Positions 1-6,019 of a stretch of 6,019 nucleotides of DNA are shown one piece after another. The stretch's first letter is position 1, and the number at the start of each line of letters is the position of its first letter. The stretch is from Saccharofermentans sp. Its GTDB lineage: Bacteria > Bacillota_A > Clostridia > Saccharofermentanales > Saccharofermentanaceae. Position numbers and translations under genes: made by a program. Location of the stretch: NCBI GenBank assembly GCA_024692105.1, contig JAILMZ010000005.1, positions 1-6,019 of the forward strand. The letters are read 5' to 3'. The notes beneath the pieces were generated by a model. It saw only the letters and a program-made list of their open reading frames with translations. It had not been told where the DNA came from and searched no databases.

Positions 1-2437
1 CATCGACCACTTGGGCAACCGTAGAGTTAAGTCTGTAGGCGAGCTCCTCCAGAACCAGCTCCGTACAGGTATCCAGAGAGTCGAGAAGAATACAAGAGAC
101 AGGATCTCTCAGATCTCCAGCAAGGAAGGCGAAGTTGTTACGGCTACCAGCCTCGTTAACACAAGACCTTTGTCTGCTGCATTCAGAGAGTTCTTCGGTT
201 CATCACAGCTCTCAGCATTTGCTGACCAGAACAACCCTCTTGCCGAACTTACGAACAAGAGAAGACTTTCTGCATTGGGCCCCGGCGGTATCTCCCGTGA
301 GAGAGCTTCAATGGAAGTCCGTGATATCAACCCTACACACTATGGACGTATGTGTACGATCGAGACACCGGAAGGTCAGAACATCGGTCTCATGACCTCA
401 CTGGCTATCTACGCTCGTATCAACAAGTACGGTTTCATTGAGACTCCTTACAGAAAATTCGATAAGGAGAACTTAAGAGTTACAGACGAAGTTGTTTACA
501 TGTCCGCTGACGAAGAGGATGAGTACAACATCGCTCAGGCTAACGAGCCTATCGATGAAGACGGCCGTTTCATCGGCAAGAAGATCGTATGCCGTTATCT
601 CGACCAGTTCCTGCAGCTCGATCCTGAACAGGTCGACTACATGGACGTATCTCCTAAGCAGCTCGTATCAGTATCAACATCACTCATTCCGTTCCTTGGT
701 AACGACGACGCTAACCGTGCTCTCATGGGCTCGAACATGCAGCGTCAGGCAGTACCTCTCGTTAAGCCTGAGGCACCTATCATCGGAACAGGTATGGAAT
801 ACCGTGCAGCTAAGGACTCCGGCGTATGCATCGTTTCTGCACACGACGGTATCGTAACCTTCGTTGCAGCAGACAGGATCGAAGTTACAACAGCAGAGGG
901 CACAGTAGACACATACATGCTCGCCAAGTATCAGAGATCCAACCAGAGCACATGCATCAACCAGCGTCCTATCGTTGCAATCGGCGACAAGGTAAAGGCC
1001 GGCGATACTATCGCAGACGGTCCTGCCACAGACAATGGTGAGCTCGCTCTCGGACGTAACGTTCTCATCGGATTCACAACATGGGAAGGTTATAACTACG
1101 AGGACGCTGTTCTCGTAAATGAGAGAATCGTAAGAGATGATGTTTACACATCTATCCATATCGAAGAGCATGAGTGCGAAGCACGTGAGACAAAGCTCGG
1201 TGCTGAGCAGATCACAAGAGAAGTTCCTAACGTAAGCGATGATGCACTCTCCAACCTCGATGAGAACGGTATCGTAATGATCGGTGCCGAGGTTAAGGAC
1301 GGAGACATCCTCGTTGGTAAGGTTTCACCTAAGGGTGAGACAGACCAGACGGCCGAAGAGAGGCTTTACAAGGCAATCTTTAACGAGAGAGCAAGAGAAG
1401 TTAAGGACACATCAAAGCGTGTTCCTCACGGCGGTTCCGGTGTAGTTGTTGACGTTGTTGTTTCCACAAAGGAGACAAACGGCAACCTCAAGAACGGTGT
1501 TGACAAGAGAGTCCGCGTTTATGTCGCTCAGAAGAGAAAGCTCTCCATCGGCGATAAGATGGCAGGACGTCACGGAAACAAGGGTGTCGTCTCAAGAGTA
1601 CTTCCTGAAGAGGATATGCCTTTCTTACCTGACGGTACAACACTTGATATCTGCCTCAATCCTCTCGGCGTTCCTTCCCGTATGAACATCGGTCAGCTCC
1701 TCGAGGTACACCTCGGCCGTGCTGCCAAGGCTCTCAACTGGAAGATTGCAACACCGGTTTTCGACGGTGCGAACGAGAACGATATCGCAGATGCATTCGA
1801 ACTTGCAGGCATCGATAAGGACGGTAAGACTGTTCTTTACGACGGCCGTACAGGTGAACCTTTTGAGAACAGAGTAACTGTAGGTATCATGTACTACATG
1901 AAACTGCACCACCTTGTTGACGACAAGATGCACGCAAGATCCACAGGACCTTACTCACTCGTTACACAGCAGCCTTTGGGTGGTAAAGCCCAGTTCGGCG
2001 GACAGAGATTCGGAGAGATGGAAGTTTGGGCACTCGAAGCTTACGGTGCTGCTCATACCCTCAAGGAGATCCTCACAGTTAAGTCCGACGATATCGAAGG
2101 CCGTTCAAAGACATACGATGCCATCATCCGTGGCAAGAACATTCCTGAACCGGGTATCCCTGAGTCCTTCAACGTCCTTGTTAACGAGTTAAAGGCATTG
2201 GCATTAGACGTTCGTACATATACCGACGACAAAGAATATGTTGCCGAGAACAGACAGTCATTCGACACATACAGTGAGATGGATGAGACAACCAGAGCTT
2301 CACTCGACGGTGAAGATGCTGAGACACCTTCCGACATTTTCAGCGAAGGCTTCGTAGAAGCTGACGAGCTCGGAAACATCAAGGAAGAAGACGGCGACTT
2401 TGGTGACGATTTCGGTGACGATGACGGAGATATGTAA
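1..2437 (+). CDS. rpoB: DNA-directed RNA polymerase subunit beta, 5'-truncated by the window
   Basis: Beta subunit of the core RNA polymerase, which with beta' forms the active cleft. The open frame enters at base 2 with I-D-H-L-G-N-R-R, matching E. coli beta from about residue 445, so roughly the N-terminal 440 residues lie upstream. The TTG at 11 is an internal Leu codon, not a start. There are 811 visible residues, ending at TAA 2435-2437. Seen in order: rifamycin cluster I (bases 194-280) and cluster II (329-403); the NYEDA acidic pair (1100-1105); two catalytic-centre lysines in AQKRK (1532) and [12 protein letters not shown] (1556), with the E. coli K1065-K1073 spacing; and the conserved block from HARSTG to WALEAYGAA (1931-2050). 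The insert that Proteobacteria carry before [12 protein letters not shown] is absent, as in Firmicutes. The C-terminus is a long acidic tail ending in [13 protein letters not shown]. Several rifamycin-pocket residues are non-consensus. It is followed after 18 bases by rpoC and is presumably co-transcribed with it. Confidence 0.98.
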   Translation, partial: IDHLGNRRVKSVGELLQNQLRTGIQRVEKNTRDRISQISSKEGEVVTATSLVNTRPLSAAFREFFGSSQLSAFADQNNPLAELTNKRRLSALGPGGISRERASMEVRDINPTHYGRMCTIETPEGQNIGLMTSLAIYARINKYGFIETPYRKFDKENLRVTDEVVYMSADEEDEYNIAQANEPIDEDGRFIGKKIVCRYLDQFLQLDPEQVDYMDVSPKQLVSVSTSLIPFLGNDDANRALMGSNMQRQAVPLVKPEAPIIGTGMEYRAAKDSGVCIVSAHDGIVTFVAADRIEVTTAEGTVDTYMLAKYQRSNQSTCINQRPIVAIGDKVKAGDTIADGPATDNGELALGRNVLIGFTTWEGYNYEDAVLVNERIVRDDVYTSIHIEEHECEARETKLGAEQITREVPNVSDDALSNLDENGIVMIGAEVKDGDILVGKVSPKGETDQTAEERLYKAIFNERAREVKDTSKRVPHGGSGVVVDVVVSTKETNGNLKNGVDKRVRVYVAQKRKLSIGDKMAGRHGNKGVVSRVLPEEDMPFLPDGTTLDICLNPLGVPSRMNIGQLLEVHLGRAAKALNWKIATPVFDGANENDIADAFELAGIDKDGKTVLYDGRTGEPFENRVTVGIMYYMKLHHLVDDKMHARSTGPYSLVTQQPLGGKAQFGGQRFGEMEVWALEAYGAAHTLKEILTVKSDDIEGRSKTYDAIIRGKNIPEPGIPESFNVLVNELKALALDVRTYTDDKEYVAENRQSFDTYSEMDETTRASLDGEDAETPSDIFSEGFVEADELGNIKEEDGDFGDDFGDDDGDM
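182..403 (+). other. rifamycin-binding pocket (clusters I and II) of RpoB, with atypical residues
   Basis: This sub-region of rpoB encodes the pocket where rifamycins bind and block the growing RNA. Reading against E. coli numbering, cluster I runs from F506 through G534 without gaps. It keeps S512, D516, R529, S531 and L533 but has Ala at 513 (codon 215-217), Ala at 515 (221-223) and Asn at 526 (254-256). Cluster II keeps P564 and S574 but has Thr at 560 (356-358), Gln at 567 (377-379), Met at 572 (392-394) and Thr at 573 (395-397). Between them, the fork-loop/streptolydigin stretch reads [10 protein letters not shown], with Ser instead of Gly at 544 (308-310). The alignment is ungapped across the whole block, so residue assignments are firm. 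The drug phenotype is inference. Confidence 0.85.
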
Positions 2438-2442
2438 AGGAG
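2438..2442 (+). promoter_or_regulatory. ribosome binding site of rpoC
   Basis: AGGAG (extended as AAAGGAGA, overlapping the end of the rpoB TAA) lies 13 bases before the ATG at 2456. That gap is rather long compared with the usual 5-10 bases, but no other in-frame start is nearer: an in-frame TAA at 2444-2446 rules out anything further upstream. The N-terminal homology to other beta' proteins begins just after this ATG. The 18-base gap has no room for a promoter or terminator, which supports co-transcription and probably coupled translation of rpoB and rpoC. Confidence 0.8.
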
Positions 2443-2455
2443 ATAAAAGATAGAT

Positions 2456-5400
2456 ATGAATGATACAAATCATCTTACAAAAATAAGTATTCAGCTTGCA
2501 TCTCCTGAGGTTATCAAGAGTTGGTCACACGGCGAAGTTAAGAAGCCTGAGACCATCAACTATCGTACTCAGAGACCTGAGGTCGACGGACTCTTCTGTG
2601 AGAAGATCTTCGGACCTACAAAGTCTTGGGAATGCCGCTGCGGTAAGTATAAGAAGATCAGATTCAAGGGCATGATCTGCGACAAGTGCGGAGTCGAAGT
2701 CACAAAGAACACAGTTCGCCGTGAGAGACTCGGACACATCCAGCTCGCTACACCCGTATCACACATCTGGTACTTCAAGACCCAGCCTTCCAAGATCGGT
2801 ACACTCCTCGACCTTACCGTTAAGCAGCTCGAGAGCGTTCTGTACTATTCAAAGTACATCGTAATCGATCCCGGTGACAGCGTTGAGACAGGTCTTAACA
2901 AGCTCGAGATCATTACTGAAGATCAGTACAAGACAGTAAGAGAAAAGTGCGGCAAGGATTCTTTCGTTGCAAAGATGGGTGCCGAGGCTATCAAGATCCT
3001 TCTGTCTGAACTTAATATCGACGAGATCATTGATCAGCTCCAGCAGGAGAAGGTCGGTTCTGTAAGCACACAGAAGAGACTTAAGATCAATAAGAGACTC
3101 GAGATCGCAGAAGCTTTCAAGGCATCAGGCAACAGACCTGAGTGGATGATACTCGATGTTATTCCCGTACTCCCTCCGGAACTCCGTCCTATGGTACCTT
3201 TGGATGGCGGCCGTTATGCTACTTCAGATCTTAACGATCTCTACAGAAGAGTTATAGGCAGAAACAACCGTCTTAAGAAGCTCCTTGACCTCGGCGCTCC
3301 TGAGATCATCGTACGTAACGAGAAGAGAATGCTCCAGGAAGCTGTTGACGCTTTGATCGACAACGGCCGTCACGGCACACCTGTTAAGGGTTCAACATCC
3401 GCTACCAGCAACAGACAGCTCAAGTCACTGTCTGACATGCTCAAGGGTAAGCAGGGCCGTTTCAGACAGAACCTCCTCGGTAAGCGTGTAGACTACTCCG
3501 GACGTTCAGTTATCATCGTCGGACCTGAGCTTAAGATGCATCAGTGCGGTCTCCCTAAGGAGATGGCATTAGAGCTCTTCAAGCCTTTCGTAATCAAGAA
3601 GCTCGTTGAGATCAACGACAAGCTCAATATCAAGACAGCAAGAAGACAGGTAGATGCAAGAGTTCCTGAGGTATGGGATATCCTCGAAGAGATCATCAGA
3701 GATCATCCGGTACTTCTGAACCGTGCTCCTACACTCCACAGACTTTCTATCCAGGCATTCGAGCCTGTACTCGTAGAAGGTCGTGCTATCAAGCTCCATC
3801 CGCTCGTCTGCACAGGCTTTAACGCAGACTTCGACGGAGACCAGATGGCTGTACACGTACCGCTTTCTGCAGAGGCTCAGGCTGAGGCAAGATTCCTCAT
3901 GCTCTCAACAAACAACCTGCTCAAGCCTCAGGACGGTAAGCCGGTTACGGTTCCTACACAGGATATGATCCTCGGATGCTACTACCTCACAATGGAAGTA
4001 GAGAACGATAAGGGTGAGGGTATGGTCTTCTCATCCATCGATGAAGCTCAGATGGCTTACGATGAGCACCAGATCACACTCCACAGCATGATCAAGGTTC
4101 GTATCTCAAGAGAGATCAACGGCAAGGTTGAGACAGGTCTTGTTGAGTCCACACTCGGAAGATTCATCTTCAACCAGATCGTTCCTCAGGACCTCGGATT
4201 CGTTGACAGAACAAAGCCCGAGAACCTCTTAAAGCTTGAGATCGACTTCGAGAAGCTCGCTTCTCAGAAGGAGCGCGCAGCTAAGATCAAGGCTGAGAAT
4301 CCAGATAAGGATGTTAAGTTCGAGTTCGCTCTCGGTAAGAAGAAACTCGAGAAGATCATCGCTAAGTGCATTGCAACACACGGCCTCGAGAGAACAACAA
4401 TCTTCCTCGATGACGTTAAGGCAATGGGTTATAAGTTCTCCACCATCTCCGGTATCTCAATCGGTATCGAAGACATGATCATCCCTGATATCAAGGATAA
4501 GATGATCGCTGAAGGTGACGAGAGAGTTGAAGAGATCAACGAAGCTGCTGAAGAAGGATTCTTCACAGAAGCAGAGCGTCATAACGAGGTTACAAAGGTA
4601 TGGTCCGAGACAACAAACAACATCACACGTGCGTTGATGGACAACCTTGATATTTACAACCCGATCAGAATGATGGCTGACTCCGGTGCCCGTGGTTCTA
4701 ACAACCAGATCAAGCAGCTCGCAGGTATGCGTGGACTCATGCAGGATACGACCGGTAACACCATCGAGATCCCGATCAAGTCCAACCTCCGTGAAGGTAT
4801 GAACGTGCTCGAGTTCTTCATTTCTTCACACGGTGCGCGTAAGGCCCTCTCCGATACGGCTCTTAAGACAGCTGAGTCAGGTTACCTTACAAGACGTCTC
4901 GTTGACGTTGCCCAGGCTGTCGTTGTTACCGAGGAAGACTGCGGTACTGATGACTTCACATGGGTTAAGGAGATCACAGAGGTTTCCAACAAGCACGTTA
5001 ACGTTATCAAGTCACTTAACGACCGTCTCTATGGCCGTTATGCTGCAGAAGACATCATCAACTACCAGACAGGCGAAGTCATCGTAAAGAAGAACGATCT
5101 GATCGACGCTCTCAAGGCAGAAGATATCTGCAAGTCAGTTGACCTTGCAAAGAAGGAAGCTGAGGAAGCAAGAAAGGCTGTTAAGGAGTCCGTTAAGGTT
5201 AAGGGCGCTGAGACACCTGAGAAGCTCGCAGAGCTCGACAAGAAGATCGCTGCTAAGGTTGCCGAGGCTGAGGCTGCAGGCAAGATCCTTACAAAGCAGC
5301 AGATCGAAGACCTTGGCAAGCTCAAGATCAGATCAGTATTCGACTGCCGCTCCAGAAGAGGCGTCTGCACAAAGTGCTACGGTATCAACCTTGCTACCGG

Positions 5401-6019
5401 CCGTCCGGTTGCAGTCGGTGAAGCTGTAGGTATCATCGCAGCTCAGTCAATCGGTGAGCCTGGTACACAGCTTACAATGAGAACGTTCCACTCCGGTGGT
5501 ATCGCTGCTTCAGGTGAAGATATCACACAGGGTCTCCCCCGAGTTACTGAGATCTTCGAAGCAAGAGATCCTAAGGGTCACGGTATCATCTCTTCTGTTC
5601 CCGGTGAGATCAAGATCGTTGAGAACGAGAAGACAAAGCAGAAGACAATCGTTGTTACACCTAAGTATGAAGGTGACGTTGAGCCCATCAGAGACATCAA
5701 GGGCAACCCCATCGAGAAGATGGAGTACAAGGTACCTTCACACGCTACACTCACTGTTACTGACGGTCAGGTAATCGAAGCCGGCGATCAGATCATCGAC
5801 GGTAAGATCGATCCTAAGGAGATCCTCAGAGTTAAGGATATCCGTGCTGTTCAGAAGTACATCATCTCTGAGATCACAAAGGTTTACTACACGGGTGGTG
5901 GTGTAAACATCAACGATAAGCACATCGAGATCATCACAAAGCAGATGATGAGAAGAGTCCAGATCGACGATCCGGGTGATACAGGCTTCATGACAGGTAC
6001 AACTGTTGACTGGTATAAC
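2456..6019 (+). CDS. rpoC: DNA-directed RNA polymerase subunit beta', 3'-truncated by the window
   Basis: Beta' subunit of core RNA polymerase, carrying the clamp and the catalytic Mg site. The ATG at 2456 follows an AGGAG site, and the frame stays open for 1188 codons to the last base. Judging from other bacteria, a little over 100 C-terminal residues are missing (the usual GRPVLLGITKASL and LIPAGTG blocks are not reached). Seen in order: zinc site 1, C60/C62/C75/C78; PETINYRT and DGLF; rudder (about 302-322); [21 protein letters not shown]; Mg loop NADFDGD at 456-462 with D458/D460/D462; bridge helix (about 783-820, ending in [11 protein letters not shown]); zinc site 2, C829/C964/C971/C974; trigger helix with M1008, R1009 and H1012; and the [12 protein letters not shown] block. 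All key residues are present, so it is an active-type enzyme. Oddities: two extra segments (about 599-623 and 896-949), a rudder 4 residues longer than usual and a trigger-loop tip 2 residues longer than in Bacillus. No frameshift or stop is seen. Confidence 0.98.
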   Translation, partial: MNDTNHLTKISIQLASPEVIKSWSHGEVKKPETINYRTQRPEVDGLFCEKIFGPTKSWECRCGKYKKIRFKGMICDKCGVEVTKNTVRRERLGHIQLATPVSHIWYFKTQPSKIGTLLDLTVKQLESVLYYSKYIVIDPGDSVETGLNKLEIITEDQYKTVREKCGKDSFVAKMGAEAIKILLSELNIDEIIDQLQQEKVGSVSTQKRLKINKRLEIAEAFKASGNRPEWMILDVIPVLPPELRPMVPLDGGRYATSDLNDLYRRVIGRNNRLKKLLDLGAPEIIVRNEKRMLQEAVDALIDNGRHGTPVKGSTSATSNRQLKSLSDMLKGKQGRFRQNLLGKRVDYSGRSVIIVGPELKMHQCGLPKEMALELFKPFVIKKLVEINDKLNIKTARRQVDARVPEVWDILEEIIRDHPVLLNRAPTLHRLSIQAFEPVLVEGRAIKLHPLVCTGFNADFDGDQMAVHVPLSAEAQAEARFLMLSTNNLLKPQDGKPVTVPTQDMILGCYYLTMEVENDKGEGMVFSSIDEAQMAYDEHQITLHSMIKVRISREINGKVETGLVESTLGRFIFNQIVPQDLGFVDRTKPENLLKLEIDFEKLASQKERAAKIKAENPDKDVKFEFALGKKKLEKIIAKCIATHGLERTTIFLDDVKAMGYKFSTISGISIGIEDMIIPDIKDKMIAEGDERVEEINEAAEEGFFTEAERHNEVTKVWSETTNNITRALMDNLDIYNPIRMMADSGARGSNNQIKQLAGMRGLMQDTTGNTIEIPIKSNLREGMNVLEFFISSHGARKALSDTALKTAESGYLTRRLVDVAQAVVVTEEDCGTDDFTWVKEITEVSNKHVNVIKSLNDRLYGRYAAEDIINYQTGEVIVKKNDLIDALKAEDICKSVDLAKKEAEEARKAVKESVKVKGAETPEKLAELDKKIAAKVAEAEAAGKILTKQQIEDLGKLKIRSVFDCRSRRGVCTKCYGINLATGRPVAVGEAVGIIAAQSIGEPGTQLTMRTFHSGGIAASGEDITQGLPRVTEIFEARDPKGHGIISSVPGEIKIVENEKTKQKTIVVTPKYEGDVEPIRDIKGNPIEKMEYKVPSHATLTVTDGQVIEAGDQIIDGKIDPKEILRVKDIRAVQKYIISEITKVYYTGGGVNINDKHIEIITKQMMRRVQIDDPGDTGFMTGTTVDWYN
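2633..2689 (+). other. zinc-binding site 1 of RpoC (clamp)
   Basis: Encodes C60-x-C62, then C75-x-x-C78 (codons at 2633, 2639, 2678 and 2687). This is the N-terminal zinc ribbon of the beta' clamp, with the same spacing as E. coli C70/C72/C85/C88. Shortly after it come K84 (2705-2707) and R89 (2720-2722), positions linked in other species to fidaxomicin binding. Confidence 0.9.
3821..3841 (+). other. catalytic Mg-binding loop NADFDGD of RpoC
   Basis: Encodes the universally conserved N-A-D-F-D-G-D at beta' residues 456-462. D458, D460 and D462 are the three aspartates that hold the catalytic magnesium ion. The flanks (HPLVCTGF before, QMAVHVPLS after) are also intact. Confidence 0.97.
4250..4324 (+). 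other. charged insert in RpoC before the GKKKLEKII helix
   Basis: Beta' residues about 599-623, between LEIDF and [11 protein letters not shown]. In clostridial beta' as I remember it, LEIDF is followed after about three residues by GKKKL, so about 25 residues are extra here. The stretch is rich in Lys, Glu and Ala and looks helical (about E599-E614), with an N-P-D turn at 615-617. It sits just before the part of beta' that forms the rim of the secondary channel in E. coli. Its function is unknown. Boundaries are approximate because no alignment was computed. Confidence 0.6.
5141..5302 (+). other. Ala/Lys/Glu-rich helical-hairpin insert in RpoC between zinc-site-2 cysteines
   Basis: Beta' residues about 896-949. 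The first two cysteines of zinc site 2 are 135 residues apart here (C829 to C964), against 74 in E. coli (C814 to C888) and 74 in Bacillus as I recall it. Nearly all the excess falls between the GEVIV motif and KIRSVFDC. The extra segment reads as two charged Ala-rich helices (about 896-916 and 921-942) joined by a short G-A-E-T-P turn, which suggests an antiparallel helical hairpin. The frame is open and the flanking motifs are intact, so this is an in-frame protein insertion rather than a mobile element. Its role is unknown. Confidence 0.75.
5477..5545 (+). other. trigger loop of RpoC
   Basis: Encodes M1008, R1009, T1010, F1011 and H1012, matching E. coli M932 to H936, which close over the incoming nucleotide. 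The tip reads [15 protein letters not shown], where Bacillus has H-T-G-G-V-A-G-D-D-I-T-Q-G, so the tip is two residues longer. The large insertion (SI3) that E. coli carries here is absent, as expected outside Proteobacteria and their relatives. Confidence 0.85.

Noticed and set aside
11..13. TTG at 11 as the start codon of rpoB
   Set aside because: The frame is open upstream to the window edge, and the codons before it (I-D-H) match the conserved IDHLGNRR motif in the middle of beta. It is an internal Leu codon of a gene cut by the window.
680..1171. Minus-strand open frame of 163 codons inside rpoB
   Set aside because: It lies wholly antisense to a highly conserved part of rpoB. Its translation is Cys/Val-rich with no recognisable motif, and its openness follows from the strong codon bias of rpoB.
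2053..2382. Minus-strand open frame of 109 codons opposite the rpoB 3' end
   Set aside because: The Ser-rich translation is a typical shadow of the sense codons, with no homology I recognise and no ribosome site evidence.
2438..2455. Promoter, terminator or attenuator between rpoB and rpoC
   Set aside because: The gap is only 18 bases, holds just the ribosome site and has no inverted repeat.
3569..3856. Minus-strand open frame of 95 codons opposite the rpoC catalytic region
   Set aside because: It is antisense to the NADFDGD region, whose sequence is fixed by selection on beta'. The antisense frame shows no protein family features.
5141..5302. Intein or mobile element as the source of the RpoC insertion
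   Set aside because: It is far too short for an intein, lacks splice-junction Cys/Ser and His-Asn motifs, and shows no inverted or direct repeats at its ends.
5062..5370. Minus-strand open frame of 102 codons opposite the RpoC insertion
   Set aside because: I checked whether the insertion might be an overlapping gene. The sense frame is continuous with intact beta' motifs on both sides, and the antisense product is only Ser/Ala-rich low-complexity sequence.
1..6019. A previously undescribed multi-gene system
   Set aside because: The window is fully accounted for by rpoB and rpoC in the usual order, both intact in frame. The novelty is limited to residue changes and insertions within the two subunits.

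Overview
The window is a piece of a bacterial core RNA polymerase operon. It holds the 3' two-thirds of rpoB (beta subunit, 5' end cut off by the window) and, 18 bases downstream, the 5' nine-tenths or so of rpoC (beta' subunit, 3' end cut off). Both are on the plus strand and in the same reading frame. There is no third gene, RNA gene, mobile element, repeat array, promoter or terminator that I can support, and no non-coding stretch longer than the 18-base gap.

Organism: the proteins look like the Clostridia/Firmicutes branch. The beta subunit lacks the large insert that Proteobacteria carry before the [12 protein letters not shown] motif. The trigger loop of beta' lacks the large enterobacterial insertion. 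Phrases such as [13 protein letters not shown] and ITQGLPRV are typical of clostridial beta'. Codon use is strongly biased to CTC, ATC, AAG and CGT/AGA, with moderate G+C, as in some rumen or gut Clostridia. I cannot name a family safely; an uncultured Oscillospirales- or Saccharofermentans-like lineage is a guess.

Layout: 1-2437 rpoB (811 visible codons plus TAA); 2438-2455 spacer with an AGGAG ribosome binding site; 2456-6019 rpoC (1188 codons, open to the window edge). The two products assemble with alpha, omega and sigma. Beta supplies the fork loops, the rifamycin pocket and two catalytic-centre lysines. Beta' supplies the clamp, the NADFDGD Mg-binding loop, the bridge helix and the trigger loop.

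This is not a new system, but the polymerase has unusual features. The rifamycin pocket of beta carries several non-consensus residues at known resistance positions (Ala for Gln513, Asn for His526, Met for Ile572, E. coli numbering), which predicts natural rifampicin insusceptibility. A Gly-to-Ser change sits in the streptolydigin region. Beta' has a roughly 57-residue Ala/Lys/Glu-rich helical hairpin inserted between cysteines of its second zinc site, a second charged insert of about 25 residues near the secondary-channel region, a lengthened and less basic rudder, and a trigger-loop tip two residues longer than usual. Comparisons with E. coli, Bacillus and Clostridium are from memory of those sequences, not from a computed alignment.
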